Below, in pieces: positions 1-7,184 of a stretch of DNA of 9,031 nt. The position numbers and the translations under genes are program-made. The stretch's first letter is position 1, and the number at the start of each line of letters is the position of its first letter. The stretch lies in contig CABVDL010000104.1 in assembly GCA_902497035.1 (NCBI GenBank), positions 1-9,031 on the forward strand, read 5' to 3'. The notes under the pieces are model-generated. The model was not told the DNA's origin and ran no database searches. It saw nothing but the letters and a program-made list of their open reading frames with translations. Source of the stretch: an uncultured Prevotella sp. (GTDB taxonomy: Bacteria; Bacteroidota; Bacteroidia; Bacteroidales; Bacteroidaceae).

Positions 1-12
1 CATAGGGGGTGG

Positions 13-71
13 TGCTGAGGTGATGGTGCAGCCGACGAGCTTGCTCGTAAGGGTGCACCATCACCTCGGCA
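13..71. repeat. Long nested inverted repeat (hairpin) at left edge
   Basis: Outer arms 17-30 (GAGGTGATGGTGCA) and 54-67 (TGCACCATCACCTC) are perfect 14-base complements. The stem extends to 13/71 with one T-G wobble (16/68). Inside it a second perfect stem, ACGAGC (35-40) and GCTCGT (43-48), closes over a TT. RNA from either strand could fold into one tall hairpin. No T-run follows on either strand, so it is not a typical intrinsic terminator. It lies six bases before the left copy of the dispersed repeat. Its role is unknown; it could be the tail of an element cut by the window edge. Confidence 0.75.
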
Positions 72-76
72 ACATA

Positions 77-162
77 GCTCCATGAGGAGCTAAAGTCTGT
101 ACGTGACTATTTTCCAATAAACTGATGTCCGATTCAGGGCGACGCATTGACGAAGTCAGGAG
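77..162. repeat. Dispersed intergenic repeat, left copy
   Basis: This 86-bp segment matches 8848-8934 in the same orientation with about 81 of 87 aligned columns identical (five substitutions, one 1-base gap). The longest exact blocks are 30 bases (92/93-122 region), 22 bases (141-162) and 14 bases (126-139). It opens with a small palindrome, GCTCC-ATGA-GGAGC (77-90). The differences between copies change amino acids or break the frame in translation, so the conservation is not that of a protein. It lies between the symporter stop codon and the hairpin at 13-71. It is probably one of many genomic copies, but that cannot be tested here. Confidence 0.85.
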
Positions 163-212
163 GTTTCAGGGCGTAGCAGATAAAGTTTGTGGAGGTGTGA
201 ATCGTTTCTTCA

Positions 213-1631
213 TTACTTTGATGGGCGTAACAGACACAGCCCTGCGAATGTCAGCAGGCCGTTGAGCATGAGCAGCTCGTAGCCGAACTGGTAGCCGGTG
301 AGGGCTCGCGTGCCGTAGTCGGCGGCGATGCAGATGAGCGGTGAGGCCACGCAGATGTAGGGCACGCGGCGGTCGTCGGTTTGCCGGTGCGTGAGCAGGC
401 CAAAGGCGAACAGGCCGAGCAGCGGGCCGTAGGTATAGGAGCAGAGAATGTAGATGGCGTCGATGACGCTTGTGGAGTTGACCATGCGGAAGGCGAGGAT
501 GAACAGCACAAACACCGCCGCCATGCCGATGTGGGTGCGCCGCCGCAGCCTTTCGTCGCCGGGCTGCTGCATGATATCGACGCAGAAGCTTGTGGTGAGG
601 GCTGCCAGGGCCGAGTCGGCCGATGAGAACGAGGCCGCCACGATGCCTAAGGTGAACAGCACGACGACGATGTTGCCCAACTGTCCCGTTGCCGCGAACA
701 TGGGCAGCAGTTCGTCGCCCTTGGCGGGCAGTGCGATGCCTTGCCGTGCGGCAAGCATGGTGAGCAGCACGCCAAGCGAGAGAAACAGCAGGTTGGCCGG
801 GACAAAGGTGAGGCCGTAGCAGCACATGTCCTTTTGCGCGTCGCGCAGCGACTTGCACGTCAGGTTCTTTTGCATCATATCCTGGTCGAGTCCCGTCATT
901 ACGATGACCACGAAGATGCCGCTCAGGAACTGCTTCCAGAAGTTCTGGCGCGACACCCAGTCGTCGAACACGAAGATGCGGCTGCGCGTGTCGTGGGCGA
1001 TGGCCGCCGCTGCCTCGGGCAGGCTCAGATGGAGCGCCGAGGCCACCTGAATGATAATCAGGATGAGCGCGGCAAACATGCAGGTGGTCTGGAACGTGTC
1101 GGTCCACACCAAGGTCTTGATGCCGCCGCGCCGTGTGTAGAGCCAGATGAGGCCGACCATCGTGACCACCGTCAAGGGAAAGGGAATGTGGAGCTGGCCT
1201 AATACGAATTGCTGTAGGATGATGCACACCACGTAGAACCGCACGGCGGCTCCCGTCATCTTCGACAAAATGAAGAATGATGCTCCTGTCTTGTATGACC
1301 GCTGTCCGAGCCGCCGCGAGAGATAAGTGTAGATGGTGGTGAGATTGAGCCGGTAATAGACCGGCAACAGCAGAAAGGCCACGGCAAAGTAGCCGAAGAT
1401 GAAGCCGACGCACATCTGTAGGTAGGTCATGCCGGTGGTCAGCACCATGCCCGGCACGCTGACGAACGTGATGCCGGAGATGCTGGCACCTATCATGCCG
1501 AAGGCCACCATATACCATGGTGACCTGCGGTTGCCGCGGAAGAAGGTGTCGTTGTCAGACCGCCTGACGGTGAGCCGGCTGAGCAGCAGCAGAGCCAGAA
1601 AGTACCCCGCTACGGTGAGAAGAATAATCAT
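213..1631 (-). CDS. Sodium:solute symporter (SSS family), inner-membrane transporter
   Basis: A 472-residue protein, close to the usual core size of the SSS family, which uses the Na+ gradient to import sugars, sialic acids, amino acids or similar solutes. It is hydrophobic throughout with about a dozen or more membrane segments. Family landmarks visible: TM1 at residues 1-20, the loop GASISGITFVSVPGM (48-62), RRGGIKTLVWTDTFQ (167-181), GLDQDMMQ (247-254), and the Na+-site helix FSSADSALAALTTS (335-348), whose SSADS (336-340) corresponds to the Na2-site serines. It starts 50 bases after the SusD stop on the same strand, so it is plausibly the inner-membrane step for whatever SusC/SusD bring into the periplasm. 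It also has its own promoter-like sequence (1640-1669). The start ATG at 1631 is the only one that keeps TM1; the next Met is residue 41. The substrate cannot be assigned. Confidence 0.93.
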   Translation of the reverse strand: MIILLTVAGYFLALLLLSRLTVRRSDNDTFFRGNRRSPWYMVAFGMIGASISGITFVSVPGMVLTTGMTYLQMCVGFIFGYFAVAFLLLPVYYRLNLTTIYTYLSRRLGQRSYKTGASFFILSKMTGAAVRFYVVCIILQQFVLGQLHIPFPLTVVTMVGLIWLYTRRGGIKTLVWTDTFQTTCMFAALILIIIQVASALHLSLPEAAAAIAHDTRSRIFVFDDWVSRQNFWKQFLSGIFVVIVMTGLDQDMMQKNLTCKSLRDAQKDMCCYGLTFVPANLLFLSLGVLLTMLAARQGIALPAKGDELLPMFAATGQLGNIVVVLFTLGIVAASFSSADSALAALTTSFCVDIMQQPGDERLRRRTHIGMAAVFVLFILAFRMVNSTSVIDAIYILCSYTYGPLLGLFAFGLLTHRQTDDRRVPYICVASPLICIAADYGTRALTGYQFGYELLMLNGLLTFAGLCLLRPSK

Positions 1632-1639
1632 ATCGGCTG

Positions 1640-1669
1640 CAAAGGTAAGAAAAATAGTTTACCTGACAA
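1640..1669 (-). promoter_or_regulatory. Bacteroidota-type promoter for the symporter
   Basis: On the minus strand TACCTTTG (1647-1640) fits the -7 consensus TAnnTTTG, and TTG (1669-1667) lies 19 bases upstream, the expected -33 spacing. It occupies the 50-base gap between the SusD stop and the symporter ATG. The predicted transcript start falls at about 1636-1633, only 2-5 bases before the ATG at 1631, so transcripts from it would be leaderless or nearly so. The symporter may thus be expressed separately from SusC/SusD as well as by read-through. Confidence 0.5.
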
Positions 1670-1681
1670 GCAGCTGCCGTC

Positions 1682-3319
1682 TCAATAGCCCGTATTTTGC
1701 CTCAGGCTGGTGTTGGTCTGCCGTGCGCGGTAGGGGATGGGGAAGACGATGGTGTAGGGAGCCTTGGCCTCGCCCCCGAGCTGCGGCCTCAGGTCGTAGG
1801 CAGCGGTGAAGAGGCCGTAGCGTATGAGGTCGTTGCGGCGCCAGCCCTCCCACATCAGCTCCATGCGCCGTTCGGCCAGGATGTTGCTGAGCGTTGCGGG
1901 ACGCGCCGGCATGCCTGCGCGCCGGCGAATGGCGTCGAGGTCGGCCTGACCGCTCCCGCCGTTGCGCACCTTGGCTTCGGCGCGCATCAGCAGCACGTCG
2001 GCATAGCGGAACAGCACGATGTCGTTGTCGGGATTTTTGCCGTCATTGTAGGCCGTGCGGTCGACCTCGTATTTCGCCATGCGTGCTCCGGCCGTGCGTA
2101 TATAGGGGCTGTAGGTGAGGTTGATCTCCACCTCGAGCGGGTGATAGACGAGCGGCGTGCCGTCGTCGAGCAGCACCTTGTGGTTGTCTACATAGACCGT
2201 GTCGGCATAGAAGTCCTGCGCCCATCGCGCATCCACGCTGTCGGTATTGTAGCCATAGGCCTTGACGGTGGCTATAGTGGCGCACGACCCGTTCTCAGAG
2301 GCAGTGCCGATGGCTCCTCCGTGGGCATAATGGCGTGAGCGGAAAAGGTTTTGGAACTGTGCGGCATAGAGCGTCTTGTCGAGCGGAATGGTGAAGATAT
2401 TCTCGCGCGATGTCTCGTTGTTGACCGAGAAGTTGAGCAGCCGGTCGCTTTCCAGCCGGTAGCCGTCGGCTTCGAGCTTGTCGCAATAGGCTATGCAGGC
2501 CTGCCAGGCATTGAGTTGCCGGCCATCTACCGTGAACGTCATGCGGCTGCCGTCTGGCCGCTGTCGGTCGGTCCAGTCGTCGTCGCAATAGACCTCGGCG
2601 TTGAGCATGAGCTTGGCTAAGATGAAGTCGGCCACGGGGCGTGTCATGCGGCCGTACCAGGCACCAAACTGGTTGCTGCGCGCATTGGGAAGATTAGGCT
2701 CGGCAGCCTGCAGCTCGCTGACGATGAAGTTGAACATGGTGGAGCGTGCCACCTGTCTGGTCTCGTCCAGGGTCTGCGCGGCACTTTCTACCAGTGGGAT
2801 GTTGCCCCACATATCCATGGCGTACCAATAGAACATCGCCCTTAGAGCACGCACCTCTGCCGTCCAGGCGTTGTACTGGCTGTCAGTGGTGAGTTGGCGG
2901 TAGGCGCTGAGTGAGGCTAAGGCCTTGTTGCAGAGCGTGATGACCTTGAAGAGATAGTTCCACGTGTCCTCTATGGCACCGTCAGACTCTTTCCACGTGT
3001 GGAGATACAGGTCTTGCCAGAAGCCGCCGTCGTACCAGTCGCCGCCTCGTATGGGGATGATGGCCTCGTCGGTAGTGAACGTGTTGTAGTCGTAAACGCC
3101 GCGGTAGGTGCCTTGCAGTCCCTGGCTCTGTGTGTTGCCGCCGATATAGTTGTAGAGCGTGCCGACGGCGTTGGTGTAAAGGTTTTCGGCGTTGGTATAA
3201 GCCTCCTTTTCGTCGATGCGGTCGCGTGCGTCTTCGGAGAGGCAGCCCGTGAGCAGGATGGTGGTGGCAACAGCAGTCAGCAGGGTGGTGATGTGGCGGA
3301 ATGTTATTATTGTTTTCAT
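1682..3319 (-). CDS. SusD/RagB-family outer-membrane nutrient-binding lipoprotein
   Basis: A 545-residue SusD-like protein, the surface lid that captures substrate over a SusC porin. It has a lipoprotein signal peptide with lipobox LLTGC, lipid-anchored at Cys26, followed by the acidic LSEDARD stretch typical of exported Bacteroidota lipoproteins. Family features in order: the N-terminal helical region with TTDEAIIPIRGGDWYDGG (82-99), the TPR-like segment VRALRAMFYWYAMDMWGNIPL (156-176), RYADVLLMRAEAK (438-450), RRMELMWEGWRRNDLIRYG (484-502), and the C-terminal signature FPIPY...QNTGY (526-545). The length is normal and the frame intact. It starts 18 bases after the SusC stop and is surely co-transcribed with it. 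The substrate is unknown; the family includes glycan and peptide binders, and nothing here decides. There is no obvious Shine-Dalgarno, as is usual in this phylum. Confidence 0.96.
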   Translation of the reverse strand: MKTIITFRHITTLLTAVATTILLTGCLSEDARDRIDEKEAYTNAENLYTNAVGTLYNYIGGNTQSQGLQGTYRGVYDYNTFTTDEAIIPIRGGDWYDGGFWQDLYLHTWKESDGAIEDTWNYLFKVITLCNKALASLSAYRQLTTDSQYNAWTAEVRALRAMFYWYAMDMWGNIPLVESAAQTLDETRQVARSTMFNFIVSELQAAEPNLPNARSNQFGAWYGRMTRPVADFILAKLMLNAEVYCDDDWTDRQRPDGSRMTFTVDGRQLNAWQACIAYCDKLEADGYRLESDRLLNFSVNNETSRENIFTIPLDKTLYAAQFQNLFRSRHYAHGGAIGTASENGSCATIATVKAYGYNTDSVDARWAQDFYADTVYVDNHKVLLDDGTPLVYHPLEVEINLTYSPYIRTAGARMAKYEVDRTAYNDGKNPDNDIVLFRYADVLLMRAEAKVRNGGSGQADLDAIRRRAGMPARPATLSNILAERRMELMWEGWRRNDLIRYGLFTAAYDLRPQLGGEAKAPYTIVFPIPYRARQTNTSLRQNTGY

Positions 3320-3337
3320 GCTCGGATGCTTAAAGTG

Positions 3338-6031
3338 TTAGAACTGAATGCTGACGCCCATCGACCAGGTCCGGAAGCAGGGATACGACCGCTTGTCGTC
3401 GATGCCGAGGGTGTTGGACACGATATAGTTGTTGATCATTGGGGTCAGTCCGCTGTAGGAGGAGATGGTGGCGAGGTTGTTGACCGACACTGAGAGGCGC
3501 AGGGCGTTGATGTAGCGGTTTCTGACCGGCGCGTTCCAGCCTACGGTGAGGTAGTCGAAGTTGAGGTAGTTGCCGCTCTCGAGCCAGTAGTCGGAGACAT
3601 TCTGGTCGACGATGCGGCGCTCGGGTGCGCCTTTCATCACGTTGTAGTCGGGAAAGCTCGACAGGTTGTTGTAGGCGAGCGAGGTGCCGTTGAAGATCTT
3701 GTGGCCGAAGGCTCCGTTCATCTGCAGCGAGACGTCGAAATCCTTATAGCGAAAACTGATGTTGGAGCCGAGCGTCATCTTTGGCGTGGCCTGTCCGGCA
3801 ACGTAGCGGTCTCCGCCATTGTCTGAGAGGTCTATTGTTCCGTCGTGGTTGAGGTCCTCAATGTCGTACATTTTGTAGCCGTTGCCGCGGTCAACAATGC
3901 CCTTGCAATGGGGTAGGTAGAACACGCCGAGGGGCTGGCCTACAATCTGGTACAGCACATTGGCGTTGCCGCCGTGCTGGCCTGCGCCGTTGAGGCTGCC
4001 GATGGGTGTCACGTCGGCGGCCGAGAGGTAATAGCCCTGATAGTAGCCGCTAAGGGAGAGCAGCTTGTTCCGTTGCCAGGAGATGTTGACATTGACGTTT
4101 AGCTCCATGTCTTTCTTCTGTATCGGCGTAAAGCCCAGGCCAAGCTCCACGCCGCTGTTCTGCATTGAGCCGATGTTGGCCAACAGTTTGTTGTAAGTAA
4201 ACGGTGGCACGGGCGTGTCGTAGTCGTAAATCATGTCGGTTGTCTTGGAATAATAATACTCCAGGGTCAGCAGCACGCGGTTGTTGAGCAGTCCGAGGTC
4301 GGCACCGATGTTCCATGAGGCGCGCTTCTCCCATTTCAGGTCAGGGTTGGCGTTGCGCAACGAGCCGAGGGTGATGGTCGATGCGCCGTTGATGGGTACC
4401 ACGCCCACGGGTTGCACGGTGTTGAGAGAGGTGTATGACGTGATGGCGCCGAGGTTGCCCGTGATGCCGTAGCCCGTGCGCACCTTGAGCAGGCTGACTA
4501 CGGGGCGTGCGGCCAGCATGAAGGGTTCTTTCATCACATCCCAGTTGGCCGACACCGAGGGGAAAGTACCCCAGCGGTTGCCCTTGGCCATCATCGACGA
4601 GCCGTCGGCGCGGACTGAGGCTGACAGGCTGTATCTGTTAAGTAAGGTGTAGGTGGCGCTCGCCATAGCCGACGAGAGTGCCGGGTCGGCATAGTCGCTG
4701 CCCGTGCCGCCGTAGGGACGGATGGAGCCGGCAGCGAGGTTGTTGTAGCCGAACTCATTCGATGTGAAGCCCTTGACCAGCGTCCAGAAGCCCGTGCGTC
4801 GGCTCTTCTGGTATTCGCCAAGCAACTGCGCGCTGAGGGTGTGGATGCCCCACTGGTGTTTCCAGTCGAGCGTGGCGTTGACCAGCCAGTCCTCCGACTT
4901 GTGCTGTCCGCGGTAGGCCTGGCCCTGCGCCCAAAGCCAAGTGGGACAGAACTGCCCGTTTTCGGTGTTGTTGAACGCATAGGAGCCGCGTAGCGTGAGC
5001 TGCAGGTCGTAGGGTAGCTTCACTTGGAGATTGAGGTGAGTATCGAAGTTCATGTTTTTCGTGTCGTTCTTCTCGCTCAGCACGGTGCGCGGCGGATTAA
5101 TCTCAGAGGCGTTGCCGTTCTTGGTGCGCTCGTCGCGCCCGATGGTCGGGTTCTGGGCTGCGGCAGAGTAGAACAGCGCCTGCTCGTCAAAGATGCCCTT
5201 GGTTTTCTGGGACGAGCCGAACACGCCGAAGTCGATGTTGAGATGGCCGTCGAAAGCCTGTTGCGTGATGTCGAGTTTGGCTACGAAGTTGTTCATGCCT
5301 TTAAGGTCGATGACGGACCGGTGGTCCATGAAAGCCAGTGAGGCGCGGTAGCTGGAGGTTTGTCCTCCGCCGCTGAAGGCTATGTGATGGTTCTGCACCA
5401 GTCCCGTGCGCGTAAGGGCATCGGGAAAGTCGGTGTCTGAGCCGAAGTCGTTGTAGCTCACGCCAAGTGCCTTGGCTGTGGCAATGTATTGTGAGGCATT
5501 GAGCATCTCAATGTTTTTGTACACGCTCTCTATGCCGAGGCTGCCGTCGTAGGAGATGTGGAATGCGGCACCCTTGCCTTTCTTTGTCGTCACCTCGATG
5601 ACACCCGACGCGCCACGGGAGCCGTACTGTGCCGTCTCAGCGGCGTTGCGCAGGATGGCGAAGCTCTCGATGTCGGAAGGATAGATGGTAGAGAGTGTGC
5701 TGAGGTCGCTGTACATGCCGTCGATGATGATGAGTGGGTCGTTGCCGCCAGTGAGTGACGTGGTGCCGCGCACGCGCACCGAACTTAGCTGTGCCATGCG
5801 GTTGTCGGCGTTGCTGATGTTGACGCCTGCGGCCTGACCGTTGAGTGCATCGAGGGGTGTGGTGAGGATGCCTTTGTTCATGCGGCCCTGACTGATGACG
5901 TCAACAGAGCCTGACGCAATGCCTGGGGTGATGGAGCCGAGGCTGTCGGGTGTGAGTTTTTGGGCGTTCTGCGCGTTGGCAGGCAACAGCGAACAAAGGA
6001 AGATGGGGAGTAGTGCCAGTGAATTCCTCAT
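3338..6031 (-). CDS. SusC/RagA-family TonB-linked outer-membrane porin, lacking the usual N-terminal extension
   Basis: An 897-residue outer-membrane barrel that works with the SusD encoded next. The start chosen is the ATG at 6031, which gives a clean signal peptide (MRNSLALLPIFLCSLLPANA, cleavage after residue 20). A longer open frame to 6286 crosses the trxB terminator and overlaps trxB, so it is rejected. The plug spans about residues 58-150, with LDALNGQAAGVNIS (60-73), VRVRGTTSL (85-93), PLIIIDGM (99-106), YPSDIESFAILRNAAETAQYGSRGASGVIEV (117-147). The barrel follows, with a DLNHDGTID loop (726-734) common in this family, and ends in the terminal Phe of outer-membrane barrels. Only about 37 residues separate the signal cleavage site from the plug: there is no carboxypeptidase-regulatory-like domain and no clear TonB box such as VVVxGYG. 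Energy coupling may be atypical. First gene of the uptake operon; its promoter lies at about 6079-6117. Confidence 0.95.
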   Translation of the reverse strand: MRNSLALLPIFLCSLLPANAQNAQKLTPDSLGSITPGIASGSVDVISQGRMNKGILTTPLDALNGQAAGVNISNADNRMAQLSSVRVRGTTSLTGGNDPLIIIDGMYSDLSTLSTIYPSDIESFAILRNAAETAQYGSRGASGVIEVTTKKGKGAAFHISYDGSLGIESVYKNIEMLNASQYIATAKALGVSYNDFGSDTDFPDALTRTGLVQNHHIAFSGGGQTSSYRASLAFMDHRSVIDLKGMNNFVAKLDITQQAFDGHLNIDFGVFGSSQKTKGIFDEQALFYSAAAQNPTIGRDERTKNGNASEINPPRTVLSEKNDTKNMNFDTHLNLQVKLPYDLQLTLRGSYAFNNTENGQFCPTWLWAQGQAYRGQHKSEDWLVNATLDWKHQWGIHTLSAQLLGEYQKSRRTGFWTLVKGFTSNEFGYNNLAAGSIRPYGGTGSDYADPALSSAMASATYTLLNRYSLSASVRADGSSMMAKGNRWGTFPSVSANWDVMKEPFMLAARPVVSLLKVRTGYGITGNLGAITSYTSLNTVQPVGVVPINGASTITLGSLRNANPDLKWEKRASWNIGADLGLLNNRVLLTLEYYYSKTTDMIYDYDTPVPPFTYNKLLANIGSMQNSGVELGLGFTPIQKKDMELNVNVNISWQRNKLLSLSGYYQGYYLSAADVTPIGSLNGAGQHGGNANVLYQIVGQPLGVFYLPHCKGIVDRGNGYKMYDIEDLNHDGTIDLSDNGGDRYVAGQATPKMTLGSNISFRYKDFDVSLQMNGAFGHKIFNGTSLAYNNLSSFPDYNVMKGAPERRIVDQNVSDYWLESGNYLNFDYLTVGWNAPVRNRYINALRLSVSVNNLATISSYSGLTPMINNYIVSNTLGIDDKRSYPCFRTWSMGVSIQF

Positions 6032-6078
6032 ATTTTTGGCTTTTAGGTGTAATAAAGAGTGGCATTGACAATGGTGTT

Positions 6079-6117
6079 CCGCACCTACAAATTTATCATA
6101 TTTTTTTGTAAGTGCGG
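6079..6117 (-). promoter_or_regulatory. SusC operon promoter within an inverted repeat (candidate operator)
   Basis: Plus-strand arms CCGCACCTACAAA (6079-6091) and TTTGTAAGTGCGG (6105-6117) are complementary at 12 of 13 positions (the exception pairs as a wobble), with a 13-base AT-rich spacer. On the minus strand the left arm carries TAAATTTG (6095-6088), a perfect TAnnTTTG -7 element for the SusC operon; a -33 element is weak. The predicted transcript would start near 6082-6079 and have a leader of about 50 bases. A dyad centred on the core promoter is the usual layout for a repressor or activator site. No regulator gene is present in the window. The repeat is not followed by a T-run in the operon direction, so it is not a terminator. 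Confidence 0.6.
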
Positions 6118-6151
6118 ACATTTCCGGCCGTTTTTTTAAGTTTCGTATAAG

Positions 6152-6215
6152 AAAAAAACGGAGCCGCCTTTCTCTTTTTGCCCTGTTGTAGGGCAAAAGG
6201 AGAAGAGACGGCTCC
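6152..6215 (-). terminator. Intrinsic terminator of the peroxidase-trxB operon
   Basis: On the minus strand GGAGCCG (6215-6209) pairs with CGGCTCC (6166-6160). The stem continues through pyrimidine- and purine-rich stretches, with some mismatches, to a perfect inner GCCCT/AGGGC pair (6194-6190 and 6184-6180) over a 5-base loop. Seven T residues follow directly on the minus strand (6158-6152, after one C). It begins about 18 bases after the trxB stop and separates the redox operon from the SusC promoter. The structure is strong and directional. Confidence 0.9.
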
Positions 6216-6233
6216 TGCAATAGGATGTTCCGT

Positions 6234-7178
6234 TTAAGCCTTGGAGGCGATGAAGCGCTCGGCTTCCATGGCGGCCTTGCAGCCACTGCCTGCGGCCACT
6301 ACGGCCTGGCGATAGTCAGGATCGGCGCAGTCGCCTGCGGCAAACACGCCTGGCACGCTGGTGCGTGGCGAGTGGCCCTCGGTGATGATGTAGCCCGTCT
6401 CGTCCATCTTGAGCTTGCCGCGGAAGAGGTCGGTGTTGGGCTTGTGGCCGATGGCGAGGAAGAACCCGTCGATGGGCAGGTCGTAGCGTCGCTCGTCGGC
6501 CTCTCCCTTGCGCCATACGAGATGGGCTCCCTCCACGCCGTTGTCGCCGTATAGTCCCATGGTGTTGGTCTCGTAGAGGATTTCAATCTTCGGGTTGCCG
6601 GCCACGCGCTTCTTCATGATGTCGGTGGCACGCAGATAGGGCTTGCGCACAATCATATATACCTTTGAGGCGAGTCCGGCCAGATAGGAGGCCTCCTCGC
6701 AGGCCGTGTCGCCTCCGCCTACCACGGCCACCACTTTCTTGCGGTAGAAGAAACCGTCGCAGGTGGCACAGGCAGAGACGCCCTGGCCGTTGTATTTCTG
6801 CTCGTCGGGCAGGCCTAAGTATTTGGCTGAGGCACCCGTGGCCACGATGATGGTGTCGGCGGCTATCTGTGAGCCGTCGTCGATGGTCACCACATAGGGC
6901 TGCTTCGTGAGGTCAACGTCGGTCACGATGCCGTCGCGGATGTCGGCGCCGAAACGCTCGGCCTGCTGGCGCAGGTCCATCATAAGCTGGTTGGCATCGA
7001 CACCGTCGGGATAGCCGGGGAAGTTCTCGACGATGGTGGTCGTCGTGAGCTGTCCGCCGGGCTGCAGACCGCAGTAAAGCACGGGCTGCAGGTTGGCGCG
7101 GCCCGCATAGAGGGCTGCCGTGTATCCGGCGGGGCCGCTGCCGATGATGAGGCACTTGGTCTGTTGCATCATAATCAT
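6234..7178 (-). CDS. trxB: Thioredoxin-disulfide reductase (TrxB)
   Basis: A 314-residue cytoplasmic FAD enzyme that passes electrons from NADPH to oxidised thioredoxin. The low-molecular-weight bacterial type is complete: FAD-binding GSGPAG (13-18), ENFPGYP (51-57), the redox-active CATC followed by Asp (137-141), the nucleotide-binding GGGDTACEEA (154-163), and the C-terminal FAD motif GVFAAGDCAD (277-286) with RQAVVAAGSGCKAA (290-303). The residues that normally read the NADPH 2'-phosphate in the E. coli enzyme (HRRxxxR) are here VRKPYLR (177-183): two basic residues and the distal Arg remain, the His does not. The start at 7178 is six bases after the peroxidase stop; ATGs at 7172 and 7169 are equally possible starts (the protein begins MIMM). 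The second gene of a two-gene redox operon, followed by a strong terminator. Confidence 0.97.
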   Translation of the reverse strand: MIMMQQTKCLIIGSGPAGYTAALYAGRANLQPVLYCGLQPGGQLTTTTIVENFPGYPDGVDANQLMMDLRQQAERFGADIRDGIVTDVDLTKQPYVVTIDDGSQIAADTIIVATGASAKYLGLPDEQKYNGQGVSACATCDGFFYRKKVVAVVGGGDTACEEASYLAGLASKVYMIVRKPYLRATDIMKKRVAGNPKIEILYETNTMGLYGDNGVEGAHLVWRKGEADERRYDLPIDGFFLAIGHKPNTDLFRGKLKMDETGYIITEGHSPRTSVPGVFAAGDCADPDYRQAVVAAGSGCKAAMEAERFIASKA

Positions 7179-7184
7179 GTGGTG

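Noticed and set aside
166..1518. 450-codon minus-strand open frame inside the symporter gene
   Set aside because: It is Arg/His-rich low-complexity translation typical of an alternative frame in GC-rich coding DNA; the overlapping frame is a clear symporter.
1661..1684. Terminator between SusD and the symporter
   Set aside because: The GACAAGCAGCTGCCGTC dyad is short with central mismatches and lacks a directly following T-run, so read-through is likely.
1697..2338. Plus-strand 213-codon frame opposite SusD, and similar plus-strand frames opposite SusC and trxB
   Set aside because: These are antisense shadows of confidently identified genes, without signals or domains of their own.
6032..6286. 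85-residue N-terminal extension of the SusC frame
   Set aside because: It crosses the trxB terminator and the SusC promoter, overlaps the trxB 3' end, and would bury the signal peptide.
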